Below, in pieces: positions 1 through 12,000 of a stretch of 64,000 nucleotides of DNA (its first letter is position 1; each line of letters starts with the position of its first letter). The position numbers and the translations under genes were made by a program. The notes under the pieces are model-generated. The model had not been told where the DNA came from. It ran no database searches and was given only the letters and a program-made list of their open reading frames with translations. The DNA comes from Ciona savignyi (lineage: Eukaryota > Chordata > Ascidiacea > Phlebobranchia > Cionidae). The DNA is taken from the NCBI GenBank assembly GCA_000149265.1, contig CH003350.1, positions 110,477 through 174,476 on the forward strand. The letters are read 5' to 3'.

Positions 1-1150
1 GATTTTGAAACTATTCGTGAAATGTATGGGTTAGAATAAAAAATTTTTTTGGGTTACGTTAAATTGCCCTAGAATGCGGTTTTAGAACCATAAACGTCCA
101 GAAAGGTATTTCCTAAAGCAAACAGTGCCGTTATTTAGTAGCCTAGTAATGATAAACTGCAATAAAGGTAATGTAAGTTTTTTTGCGTGTAGGATAGGTT
201 TCTGCCAATGGCAGCCTCTCTCTTCATGCTAACTCTCGCCTTTCTTATTTTTTTTTCTCTTACGTTCTCCTCCGTTTTCTTATGTCTTTTGTCTGTTGAA
301 GTGCTGCTATGCAACGGAACAGAAAATTGACAACGATTTGTTTTTTCAGACCAGGTCATTTTTGCTAAACTCAGTCCGCATTTGCGCTGAGCATAATCAG
401 AGAAATAAATTCAAACAATGTAACTAGATGCATTGAATATTGTAATGGCTAAATAAGGCATAACGAAGCCAATTAAAATTCTTTGTCAACAATGAGGATC
501 TAATCATTCAGAATAACCTTCATCCAGATCTGCTAGAGCCAGTACATCAACATGGTTGTTGTTTTTTGCTACATTTTCAAGGGTAATTGTGATGTCCAGA
601 ACTGAGGCGTCTCAGTTTTTCACCAAACCAATGATCAATGCCTGGGTCTGGGTTAAACTCAAAAATAGAGGGGCCTTCTTTGCTTATTTTTAGTAAGCAG
701 TCAAGACGGTTTCTGTATAGCCTGTTGCGCCATTTCGTTTTCACACGGGCCATGCGGGAAACATTGTTTCCACTTTGGCATTAGTCAGGGGTGTGACATT
801 ATTTCAATTAGATGTAGGATATTGGGGCAGTCACAGAACACCAAAGAATTTGTTAGAATGTTGGCCTAAACATTCAAGTATTATGTATCACGGCGATGTT
901 ATAAAATTGGTTTGACATAATTTTTCAACATGTCTCACTTGGTTGAAATATCAGGAATGCTGTGTTGGTTGTTCTCCAATAACGTAGCAAAATAATACAT
1001 GACCTCGGAAACTACAGTATCACCAAACGATTTAATGTCGCCCTAAGGCCAAGTAGAAACATCGAGCAAAAGTATGTTTCTAAACAGTGATGTCGCATTC
1101 AGTTCTTTGAATCTATTCAACATGCTTGATGACACATTTAAAATTAATTT
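1..1150. other. intergenic, no gene recognised
   Basis: AT-rich sequence with only short chance frames. Nothing here looks like a conserved protein, RNA gene or ordered repeat. The right part may be the 3' end of the hAT-like remnant at 1154-1974, because that remnant runs leftwards, but I could not recognise conserved residues below 1154. Confidence 0.4.
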
Positions 1151-1153
1151 TGT

Positions 1154-1974
1154 TTAATTAAGCCGGACCTTAGCAACGGCAGAATCGCAACGTGAAAACA
1201 TAACATTCTGGTAAGTGGCTTTAGATTCTACTATTACTACCTCTGTCAAGAATTTGGAATAAAATATCACTTTTCCTGTCGCTGTTTCTAGAGACTGAAT
1301 AACTGTGATTTGTAGCTTAGACATTGTAGCGTAAAAACTCTGTATCCTACGAATAGCCTTCACTGGGTCGTGTTGGTCAATTGTTAAAGCCCAAGACTTA
1401 ATTTTTTTAAAGGAGAAAGAACAACAAGGTATACTGCAATATTGACGGGATACATGACATCTTTCCATTGTCTCACAAAGCGACTCAGCTTCCGATGTTG
1501 AGAATCGGTTTCTGTCAATGACTCAATTTGAAATAAACCATAATTTTCCAGGACAATGCGATTGCAATAAATTTGTGGTTGATCCACCTAGTACGTAGTA
1601 TCACATGCATTTGGTTTGGAAACCGATTTCTCCCATGCTTCGACCAGTAAACAAAGTTCACATAACCTTTTGTGGGACTTTTGGTAAAGGTTTGAGAAGC
1701 ATTTCTTCAATTTTTCGAAAAATTCATATTCGTACGCATCTTTAACTGCTATGTCTACCCTGTGGTTAAAACAGTGGATTACCTGTAACCACGGTGATGT
1801 TTCTTTAATTACAGCGCCGGCACCTCTGTGAACCCCTAGATTTACTGCAGCATCATCCACTTTAAGACCTAACAATCCGATTGAAAAAATTAGGATCCCT
1901 ATCCGTTCGAATGCATTATTTATGCATTCTCGTAATGATAACGGCAACATGTAGCACATAATGAACAATGACAA
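1154..1974 (-). pseudogene. hAT/ZNF862-like (DUF4371 type) transposase remnant
   Basis: Read on the minus strand, 1974-1588 gives a piece with a DDAAVNLGVHRGAG-like stretch followed by SPWLQVIHCFNHRVDIAVKDA. This matches the 'D-G-A-V-hG...GV...hhhhHCxxHRhELAhKD' block of hAT-derived ZNF862/KIAA1586-like proteins. The next minus-strand pieces (1587-1384 and 1468-1154) continue the same family pattern (ENYGLFQIESL, then KWKDV-like and IRRIQSFYATMSKLQ) but need changes of frame and pass stop codons. It is therefore a decayed copy, not an active gene. No terminal inverted repeats were found. The alternative, a host ZNF862-type gene, is unlikely because of the breaks. Confidence 0.55.
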
Positions 1975-3100
1975 ACTGCAAAATTACTATCAAATGGAAA
2001 ACTCACAAACCGTTATGTTGAAGTTGACTGAATTAACCGCGCATGTCATTTTTGTGTTCTGTTTTCTCTTCCTTACTTTGGTAGGCTTGCCATTAAGTGC
2101 TTTTTAGGTTTTGAGTTGCTTTTCTATAGCAACTTTAACCTTGAGAATCCAGTATTCTTGTTGAAGTATTGACCCAGCATCATGAAATCTGTATTGGTTT
2201 TTCAGGACGCTGTCTTAAACAGGCATTCAACCAATTAATCTTACTATCTCTCCAATCCCTATTGGAAAGTTCGTTTTCTGTGCGCCGGATTTGTGCGCCA
2301 ACATATTTTTACCCAGATTTTGCGCCACAATAAAAATACCGGCAGCCTAACTTTTTATGTCCAGCGATCTACTCTAGCTCTACTAGGCTTCTTCTTCTAG
2401 TGCTCTGTAGTTCTTGCTATCTCTTCCCGCGTTTGGATGTATAGCTTATAATGTAACGGTGCCAATAATACAAAGACTAAATGTGCCTAAAACACAAAAT
2501 GTACTTAACGCGTTAAAAATTAGTTAGGCCTACCACATAATTTGTTTCTAAACAAAACTTTTAGAAACAAAAAGTTATTATACCCAACCAAACCAAACTG
2601 ACTTACAATCTGGCGTTTCTTTTTCCAGTTCCATATTATCCGGTGTACCGTCGACCGATATTTCCCTAAATAGTTTAAAATATACGCCTAGTTTAACAGA
2701 TTGCTGACAACAAACTCTTTTCCCGCTTGATTCCTATACTTCTGTTACGCTTGATTACGTTCTGCGAGCAGAAACAGTGGTCTTAAAATCATAGAAATCT
2801 TGAATAACCCCGTAAATGTTTAGTTTTGTCTGGTACCATTTAAAATTGTTTGCCTCCAAGGCTTTAATAACATGATCAACGGCAGACAAAAACATAGTTG
2901 CGTCATTTTTTAATTAAAATTGTAATATAAAAAGCTTATGATATTCCTAAAAATTGCTACGATCAAAAAAAAAAATTCTAACAAATGTAAAGAGAAGCAA
3001 AATCACGCCACGCCAGCATGATTTTTGTAGTTTTCTGCGCCAATACCCGAAAAAGTAGTCTGTGCACCACGCCGGATATATCCGCCGTCATACAAACTTT
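1975..3100. other. intergenic, no gene recognised
   Basis: No supported gene. It may hold the 5' part of the decayed hAT-like element, which is transcribed leftwards, but no conserved block was recognised. It contains several A/T runs. Confidence 0.35.
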
Positions 3101-3138
3101 TTAGTAGGGTCTCCAATGCAAAATTATCTCACAAAAAC

Positions 3139-3290
3139 GGGTGTCACGAGCGGTACATGCAAAATGTACAGGAGCGCCTGGAGCCGCCTGGAGCCATGTG
3201 TAAAGCTGCCTTGAGTATGCAAAATGCACAGGAGCCGCCCAGAGCCATGTGTGAAGCCGCCTGATGTTTTCAAATGTACTGGAGCAATTA
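3139..3290 (+). repeat. minisatellite array, left copy
   Basis: Two and a part copies of a roughly 60-bp unit with the core TGCAAAATGTACAGGAGC, then a CCATGTGTGAAGC-type block and CTTGAGTA. The same unit occurs at 4700-4890 in the opposite direction, so the two arrays bracket about 1.4 kb of DNA. Confidence 0.55.
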
Positions 3291-3391
3291 CCCAATCTTC
3301 CCTATTTAATGTCCAAAGCCCCACAGATGGGTTATTAATGTTAAATGTACTTCGACTTGGTTTGTCATGTCTAAGACTTGAACTTATACGG

Positions 3392-3438
3392 TGACTTGAC
3401 TTGGGACTTGGTTAAAGTGACTTGAACTGGCGCGAGGG
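3392..3438 (+). repeat. direct repeat copy 1 (about 45 bp)
   Basis: The block ACTTGACTTGGGACTTGG, then TTAAAGTGACTTGAACT and GCGCGAGG, recurs at 3912-3958 with one or two differences, 520 bp away. It has an internal ACTTG(GG) periodicity. Confidence 0.6.
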
Positions 3439-3911
3439 GCATATACGGTGACTTGTAGTGACATTCGCGGCTTGTGTAATATTTGTTGCACATTATATTA
3501 AGTTTTGTGAAATTGTTTAAGTAAGCCATTATTTCATGCTGCACAGCTGTGTGCGCCTGTTCTAAAAACCTTTGTGCCTCACTTCCTGTGCGTGCCAACG
3601 GGATATAATCCCCATGCCATACGTAGGCCTATTGCAAGCTGATGTTTTGTGTATAAAGTTTTTGCATTAATTATTATTGAAAACGCGTTTTGGAATAAGG
3701 ACCAACAATAAATCGCCTGCTGGCGCGCTGCTCCAGGCATGTCCAGTCAATCAGTTTAACTGTATGTGTTTTGCTGTATTAGTTTATAAGATACAATTAA
3801 GAAACCTTCCGAGACGGAGTCAATTTGTAGTTTAAAATAGTTGGAGAACTCAGGTCAGATTTATTGCTGGGATAAGCACGCCAACCGACTACAAAATAAC
3901 CTGATTCTCCA

Positions 3912-3958
3912 CAGACTTGACTTGGGACTTGGTTAAAGTGACTTGAACTCGCGCGAGG
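3912..3958 (+). repeat. direct repeat copy 2 (about 45 bp)
   Basis: Second copy of the block at 3392-3438. A minus-strand open frame of 113 codons at 3797-4138 covers this copy. I do not recognise its product and treat it as chance. Confidence 0.6.
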
Positions 3959-4204
3959 TAACCTGATGATTGCCCAAAACCACAAGACATTTATGAAGCA
4001 CAAGACAAGAAAAATTATAACTGTGGTGCGGGGAAACATTGCTGGAAAAAAGAAAGGATAGCGAAAGCGTCGACGTCCATACCAAACCAAGGAAAAGTGA
4101 AAATGTTTATGTACTGTAAAAAAATCGTGCATTTTCACAAATTAAGATATTTTTATTGTTCATGCGGCGTGAAGTCAAAAACAATGGGAAGACGTGAGGG
4201 ACAA

Positions 4205-4325
4205 TAATCTCGTGTCCACCGCCGGGTTACCGGAGCTATTGCAGTGTGTATTGTATATGATTAAGTCGTTCTTGCAGTTTTATTTCGACCATTAAACAGC
4301 GGAGTTCAGGCGATGCCCTATACAC
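4205..4325 (-). mobile_element. tRNA-derived SINE, diverged fragment
   Basis: Contains the family signature GGGTTACCGGAGCTATTGCA and the later AACAGCGGAGTTCAGGCGAT, an eroded form of the block found in the better copies at 33387, 39852 and 45487. The tRNA-like end is not clear here. Confidence 0.5.
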
Positions 4326-4699
4326 GTTTTTTTCTATACATAGGTTCCCTTGAGTTGTTAACCGAAATGTTTTTACCAGAAGCCAAATGGCTCCTGCAAT
4401 TTAGGCGATAGCTTCACTGGTACAGCGTTGGACAAACAGCCGCGAGATCGAAACTAACCGATGCTGGTCACGTCTTGTATGTGACCTTTGACATGCACCT
4501 AACAGGTGTTGCTTTTACCCAGTGGAGTAGTGGATTTCCGAAAAAACTGCATCAGTGTATTTATCACAGTGCCTAATTTCCATATACAACACACTTCAAT
4601 AGCTTAAACATGAATAAACATTAATATCCTATCTAATGGACTTCGGACATTAAATGAAGGGGTTGGGTAAAGGGGCCTGCGACGCGCATCCGCTGCTGA

Positions 4700-4890
4700 C
4701 CCTTTTGTACATTCTGCATGCCAAGCGACTCCATACATCGCCTCCGACGACTTCTGTAAATTTCGCATACTCAAGGCTGCTTCAAACATATTTACACGGC
4801 ACGGGAATTTACACGACTACAGTACATTTTGCATACTCAAGGCGGGTTTCACACGTTGCTCCAGGCGGCTCCTGTACATTTTGCATACAC
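4700..4890 (-). repeat. minisatellite array, right (inverted) copy
   Basis: Three to four degenerate copies of the unit seen at 3139-3290, in inverse orientation (GTACATTTTGCATACTCAAGG repeated, with GGCTCC/GCTTCA blocks). It ends directly against the MITE at 4899-5105. The two arrays could be the ends of one larger element or independent inverted insertions. Confidence 0.5.
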
Positions 4891-4898
4891 CCGTCACG

Positions 4899-5105
4899 GG
4901 TAACACTATCAGGAGGGAAAGCGGGAAGGAGGAAAACTGCAAACTAAAATTAAGGAAGCTAATTTAAACCCTGTCCCATACACTAATATCAACCCCAAAA
5001 CTAACCTAAACTCCAACCCCATGTTTTAAACTATCTCTTATGTCATAATCTTCATTTTAGTGTGCGGTTTCCCTCCTTCCCGCTTTCACTCCTGATAGTG
5101 CTACC
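4899..5105. mobile_element. 207-bp MITE with long terminal inverted repeats
   Basis: The left end (4899-4950) starts GGTAACACTATCAGGAGGG and continues with GAAAGCGGGAAGGAGG. The right end, read on the other strand, starts GGTAGCACTATCAGGAGTG with the same continuation. The arms match over about 52 bp with about six differences, then an AT-rich middle of about 100 bp. It has no coding capacity. Family not identified. Confidence 0.7.
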
Positions 5106-5153
5106 TGCTGTCACTCAAAATCCGGACACAGGAAGTCTTAGATTTTTTTCATA

Positions 5154-5211
5154 ATTTAAAATTGAATATATTTATTTGTCAAACAATGCGGAAATATATT
5201 CAATTTTAAAT
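5154..5211. repeat. perfect 20-bp inverted repeat, 18-nt loop
   Basis: Arms 5154-5173 (ATTTAAAATTGAATATATTT) and 5192-5211 are exact reverse complements. This would form a strong AT hairpin. It could be a tiny palindromic insertion or a structured RNA; no other copy was seen. Confidence 0.55.
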
Positions 5212-5936
5212 ACAATGGAGGTACAATAATGGGTAAATCAATCAAGGTCGGACAACAGCAAGGCGCGAACACGAACACTGCCAACTACCAACCATTGCGC
5301 CCACCTCGCAAAAAAAAACGGTCATAACCATAGGGCAAAATCGGCGTGGAGAGCCGCAGGGGTGCAACTAAAAAAATAACAGTTATCACAGAGAAAAAGG
5401 GACAAGTGACACAAATACACATCCACAGTTAACCTCAAAAAGTTTTACGTGGATCAACCCACATTAGGTAAAACAGTTATTCAATCTCCAACGATAAAAG
5501 TTTTCTTGATTAAAATTAAAACAAGAGAGAACTAAGAATTTTTAAGCAAACTGGCTGGACAACAGAAGCGAGAGAAATTCGACAGAGAACTATAACAACA
5601 AATAAATAAACTAATAAAAGAACGATTTTTGATTTTTCCGTTGTTGAAGTTTCGATATGATTTGAAAAATCCGTCTTGACAATTTTGGATCCACAAAACA
5701 TTCGTGTTGACCATATTATGAAACAAATGAATAAGAGGATTCATACCACTCTGTTTCTTGCAATCATTACAGAAGCGCATTTTAATTGTTGTCATCCTAT
5801 TGAGACAATAGAAGGAAACCGGCCATGAATAAGCTACCGGGTCGCACCGGAGTTCTTAACACGCATTGAACACATCTGCAGATGCGCGATCAAGAGAAGA
5901 CGCATCTATTCTGAAACATTGCTGAAACCTGATGGT
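5212..5936. other. region upstream of the giant gene, no gene recognised
   Basis: No supported gene on either strand. A minus-strand open frame at 5532-5795 has no recognisable domain and is probably chance. The last 100-150 bases would be the 5' leader or promoter of the gene starting at 5937, but no TATA box stands out. Confidence 0.3.
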
Positions 5937-6009
5937 ATGTGGTCGTTGGTGCGTTTCATCTTCCCTGTAGTTTTTTTGGTCAGTCGGTGGTCCTGCGTAT
6001 CATGCCAAG
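5937..6009 (+). CDS. predicted exon 1: signal peptide
   Basis: ATG at 5937 opens a 24-codon frame starting MWSLVRFIFPVVFLV and ending near SCVSCQ. This is a hydrophobic core with small residues before the cut, as in a secretory signal. It ends CAAG|gtaagc, phase 1, the phase needed by the first CCP exon at 11922, giving CQ-A-VCSAPP. No other signal-peptide exon was seen between here and 11922. The link over a 5.9-kb intron is inference; a transcript would settle it. An upstream in-frame-shifted ATG at 5932 reaches a stop quickly. Confidence 0.55.
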
Positions 6010-9000
6010 GTAAGCTGATTTTACTTTTAGTTTCTATTTTTCATATGTAATAAGCAACATCCTTATCAAATGAGGCCCTCTTACTTTGTTTGCATACCTG
6101 GGTGGTATGCTGGAACGTATGTCATAACCGCAATTAAATAATTTTTATCCAAAGTAATTAAAGAGACGGTGCAGAAACAAGTAATACTAGAGAGTGTCAA
6201 CCACATGTTTAACCACCACTATTTGTAAACCACATGTTGTAGGCCATATACTCATGCTACAAGGTCCCTAGCCACAATTTGTATTTTGTACACCGGGTAT
6301 ATGTAGTTTGTTTCTGCAAGCATAAACGCATGGGTCCCAGAGTTATCAAACCAAACTTCTTTTCCATGTGTAGTTAAAAAAGAATAAACGTCTTAAATTT
6401 ACGAACATTTTCACAAAAAATGTTTTAAATTAAACCTTCTTTTCAAGCGCTAAAGTGAAATGAAGCTAAATTTCCAAAACAGCCCGATTTAGTTTTTCAT
6501 GGTTTCAGGGAATTCCCCTAGGTTTAGTAGATAAGTTTCTGTTTAACATATGTGGGTCATGTTATGTAACAATTCTTAAAGTTTTAATCTGATTTGTCGA
6601 CTCCCTGTCTGATTTGTCAGTGCGATATGGCATGCCTGTCACAAGCATAATTCAGGAACATATCGTCGTTTTTAACGTAATTACCCTATGTAAATGTTTT
6701 CTTTCTTTTAATTGGCACAAAGTGTCTAATAGTCCAACATTTCGCCAATTCTGCATTAGATCAAAATCAGAGCAGCCGTTCAAGCGCTATATGCCCCAAT
6801 AAGCTAATTTATTGGAAAAAAACTTTTGGATTTTAATGTCTCAGGGGAATTCCCCTGGATTCATTACCCAAAATTTTGGTTTCTTTGTATCTATACCATG
6901 TTCTCTTACAAATGTCAAATTTTCATTGCGATTCCATTATTCCTTCTGGTAGATGTCGGGGCGACATGGCATGCTTGTCACAATTATGATTTGAGAACAA
7001 AATCTTGTTTTTAGGGTATTTCCCTAGGTAATTTTTTTATTTCTTCCAAGTGTTAAATCAGTTACTAATGCACTTACATTTCACCAAATCTGATTCAAAT
7101 TGGAGCCGCCGTTCAAGCGCTATGACTCAAAAAGCTAGTTTTTTTAGAAAAAAATACCGTTTGGTTTTTAACGTCGCAGGGAAATTCCCCTGGTTTTATC
7201 TCCCAAAATTTTGGTTTCTGCTCATCTAGACCATGTTGTCTAACAAATGGAAAAATCTCATTGCGATTTCATTTTTCCTTCTGGTAGATGTCGGGGCGAC
7301 ATGCCATGCCTGTCAAGCGTTTGACGAAAAAAAAGAAAAAAAGAAAAAGAAAGAAAAAAAACGGACAAAAACAATATGTGTCCCATTTTTCCAAATGGGA
7401 CCCATAAAAAGCACTACAAGAGCAACCCGACTGTGGTTACTTAACCATCTGTTAAGTGATGATCTCTCATATAGCGTCATTCGCTGGCCAACACAGGGTT
7501 GCCATGATTCTAGGCTCACCCTAATTGTTTTTATGCTAAAATGCACAATGTATAATTTAAATTACTATAAAGATATAAGCACGTAGTTTTACTTTAATTA
7601 AGTTTCGCGTGGCTACATAATGGCGGGTCCATAAACGTTTGCTTGCCAACGCACTATGGGTTTGTTTCCAGCGAACAGGTGTCTAATTCGTTAGAGTATG
7701 TCTAAGATCGTAAGTTAGCTAAAAGAATAGAATATTTATGTTTTATCGTGGAAATGGACAAGAGGAGTTTTCACATGACATTTACCTCGTGCGAAACCAT
7801 TCAATTAATAAAAAAACAACGGTGATCTATTTCTACTGCGTGAATACATATATTTGATGAGATACAATGAATTGGTCGGTTCCATGCAAAAAAATGGGAA
7901 TTTTTTAGTTCGCCCGTGCAATAGACAATTGTAGATTTAAATTTTTCGGTTAGTTTAAATCAATCCCGCCGAGGAAATTTGTAACATGAAATAGTTTTAT
8001 ATTGACTATGACTATTAAAGATCACTTGCGATTTCGATTAATATAAAGACCATGCTTATGTTTGCCTGTTCGTAATTACAATGACGAATGGATAGGATAT
8101 TTAAATTTATCCCAGGATTGGTAAATCGCAATGGGATTATCACCCGGGCCATGGTCAGATTGCCTTACGGCCATCGTTGATTTATCAGAACTTATCAGCG
8201 TGTTGTATGTAGGCCTAGCCTACTTGACACATTTGAGTAAATTTGGTACACTGCATTAATCCACTGGGTTCAGATAATGTCTATTAATGCTTCGATCAAA
8301 AACGCAACCGAGCCAGTGACCATTTCCAAATTCTCTTTTTCAACAANNNNNNNNNNNNNNNNNNNNNNNNNNNNNNNNNNNNNNNNNNNNNNNNNNNNNN
8401 NNNNNNNNNNNNNNNNNNNNNNNNNNNNNNNNNNNNNNNNNNNNNNCTTAAACAGAATTTTAATAGTCTTTTCCTTTTTTTAGACGTGTTCTAACGACTG
8501 TCGTTTTGCCGTTTTTTCCCGTTTCCAAATTTTTACCGATAGTCCCGCTTCGTGTTTTTATCGTGGAAACAAAAAATAAACTAAATTAACTGCTTAATTG
8601 AATCTTTCTCAGGTTACACGTAAATTTAAGAGTGTACTTAATTAGTGTTTTAGTTGGTTTAAAATGTTTAGTTTGATCACGAAAAAGAAACCGTTTTTTG
8701 TCAAGCTTAGTATAAATTAGACATCCACTTCGCCTGTACAAATATTTTAACACAATACCTATTATAAGTAGGGCTGTAATGATACTTGTAAACTAGAGAG
8801 TGTCAACCACGTGTTTAACCACCACTATTTGTAAACCACATGTCGTATGCCATATATTCATGCTACAGGGTCCCTAACCACAGTTTGTATTTTATACACC
8901 GATGTTGTAGTTTGTTACTGCTAGCATAAACGCATGGGTCCCTGAGGTAACAATCTTATTATCCATGTTCATTACCCAAAAATATTTATTGTGAGATATG

Positions 9001-12000
9001 TGCACGCCAGGTCCATGTTATTCAAAAGTCCAGAAAGTTTTAAACGGACTGCAATAGTTTTGTTTCTGCAAGCATAAACGGATGGGTCCCATAGTTGTTA
9101 AACCAAACTTCTTTTCATGTGTATTGTGTAGTTAGAAAAATAATATTCGTGTAAGATTTACTAACATTTCACGACGAATGTTTTAAATTAAAGCCTATTG
9201 TCAAGCAAGCACTGTAGTGAAATAAAGCTAAATTCCCCACACGGCCCGCTTTAGTTTTTCATGGCTTCGGGAAATTCCCCTGGGTTCAGTACATAAATTT
9301 CTGTGTTGACATATCTTGGTTATGTTATCTAACAATTTTTAAAGTCATAATCCGATTTGACGATTCTTTATTGGAGATGTCGGGGCAATATGGCATGCCT
9401 GTCACTATCAATATTTAAGAACAAAATCTTATTGTTTAGGGTATTTTCCTAAATATTTTTTTTATTTCTTCTAAGATTTAAATCAGTGGCTAATGCACTT
9501 ACATTTCACCAAATCTGATTGAAAATGGAGCAGCCGTGTTCTAGCGTTATACCCAAAAAAAAACTATTTTTAGAACAAAATACCGTTTTGGTTTTTAACG
9601 TACCCGGGGGAATTCCCCTGGATTTATGACCCAAAATATTGGGTTCTGCATATCTTAGCCATATTGTCTAATAATTCACAATTTTTATTGCGATCCTAGT
9701 AGTCCTTTTGGTACATATCGGGGTGACATGGCATGCCTGTCAAACTATGATTTAAGGACAAACTTTTAGTTTTTGAGATATTTCCCTAGATAATTTCTTT
9801 ATTTCTTTCAATTGTTAAATAAGTAGCTAATGCACTTATATTTCCCCAAACCTGTTTAAATTTGGAGCAGCCATTCTAGCGCTACACCCCAAAAAAAGCC
9901 ATTTTTTAGAACAAAATACTGTTTTGGTTTTTAATGTCTGAAGGGAATTCCCCTGGATTTATCACCCAAAATTTTAGTTTCTGCATATCTGGACCATGTT
10001 GTCTAACAAATGACAAAGTTTTATTGCGATTCCATTACCCCTTTTGGTAGATGACGGGCCCACAAATCATACTTGTCACAATCATGGTTTAGGAATAAAT
10101 CTTCATTTTTAGGGTTTTTCCCAGGGTAATTTTTTTCTTTCTTCTAAGTGGTGAAGCAGTTGCTAATGAACTTATATTCCACCAAATTTAATTTAAATTG
10201 GAGCAGGCGTTCAAGCGCTATGCCCCAAAAAGCTAATTTTTTAGAAAGAAAAACCGTTTTGGTTTTTAACGTCCCTGGGGAGTTCCCCTAAATTTATCAC
10301 CCAAATTTATGGTTTCTGCATATCTAGACTATGTTGTCTAACAAATTACCAAGTGTGATTAAGATTCCATTACCCTTTTTGGTAGATATTGGGTACATAA
10401 GGCATGCCTGTCCAGCGTTTGATTAAAAAAAAACGAAAAAAAACGGACAAAAACAATATGTGTCCCATTTTTCCAAATGGGACCCATAATTAAAGCCATT
10501 GTACAAGCCCTATGCCCCAAAAAGCTAAATTTTTATAAAAAAAATGCTCATTTGCTTTTTAACGACTCAGGGAAATTCCCCTGAATTTTTCACCTAAAAG
10601 TTTGGTTTTTGCATATTTAGACCATGTTTTCTAACAAATTACCAAGTTTTACTGTGAATCCATTACCCCTTTTGGTAGATGTTGGGTCCACAAATCATAC
10701 CTGTCAAGTGTTTGACGAAAAAAAAAGAAAAAAAAAACGGACAAAAACAATATGTGTCCCATTTTTCCAAATGGGACCCATAATAAGTCATGTAAGCCGA
10801 AAAAAATACCCTTTTTAACTATAACATTATACATACAAACCGTTGTGCAAAACTCAACCACGCTTTATACCTAACCTACTAAAGAAATAAGCCATGTATT
10901 TACGTAAGAAATGTAAAGTTTGCCAGCCGCCGATAAGCGTAGTTTGTAAATATTGCAATTGTTAAGTTTTTTCAGCTTACTTTAATGATGCTAAACACCG
11001 TTCACACGTTGATTCTTCGATTGTCAACTGATATAAACAACTATTCACACGTTAATTGTTGAACTTTATATTACGTAAACGTAATACAACGTAAGTTATA
11101 AAGTTTACTTGTACAGAGGCAAATATGCGCGCAAGTAACACTCGCGTGATTACTCGCGTGGCGCACGCCGTGCGAGTCAGAATTTACTCTCGCAAAAAAA
11201 AACTAATTAACATTTACCGCGACCGTTTTCTATTCAACTGGAGTATAACTTTTTTTATTATACACGTGGCCCGTCCGAATACTACAGTCTATAATATTTA
11301 CAGCAGCATCATAATGTAAGATTGTTATAATACCAGTTTTAAACAGTTGTTACGTCATACAAACTACATTTGCACGCCATGTTTACTACCCTTACTCGCG
11401 TGACGAGTTACTCGCGTTACTCTCTTCAACACGCGAGTAAATTCTTACTCGCGCGAAATTTGATGGAATTTTGGCCCTGCTTGTATAATTTTTTTTAAGG
11501 ATTTTGTGTTTGATTGAAATTCCCATGTGGAAATGAAGTCATGCATATCTGGGATCATGTATGATAACATATGTAAAAGTTTTAATTTAATTTAAAAAAC
11601 ATTTTGTACAATAGTGAATGGGCAAAACACCCCTATCAGGGATTTGATTAAAAAAATACACTAAAACAGTAGATACCGCTTTTCCTTTAAGAGATGAAAA
11701 TTTCTTTAAACATGTGTTCAAAAAACAATCTGTGTCCATATTGTTGAAGGGGAATTATAATTTTATTGGACATACCTAAAATGTTTTAGGTATATTTGTA
11801 ATTAAACATTTAAAATAGGTTTATAGCCAACACATAAAATAAAATTGCATGTTAAACCTGTGACATGTCTTGGAAGTAAATGCTGTACAAAACTTATTTT
11901 AAAGACTTTTTTATGTTCTAGCTGTTTGTTCAGCTCCACCAACTGTTCCAAATGGTCAATTCACACCATCCTCTTCAACTTTCTCCAATGGTGCAACGGT

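Noticed and set aside
3797-4138. 113-codon minus-strand frame with hydrophobic stretch
   Set aside because: Overlaps a direct repeat copy, has no family signature and no supporting exon structure.
6826-10861. Several plus-strand open frames of 62-117 codons with a recurring FLLVDVGAT-like peptide
   Set aside because: They are translations of the ~335-bp repeat units; the peptide changes frame and length from unit to unit and has no start or splice context.
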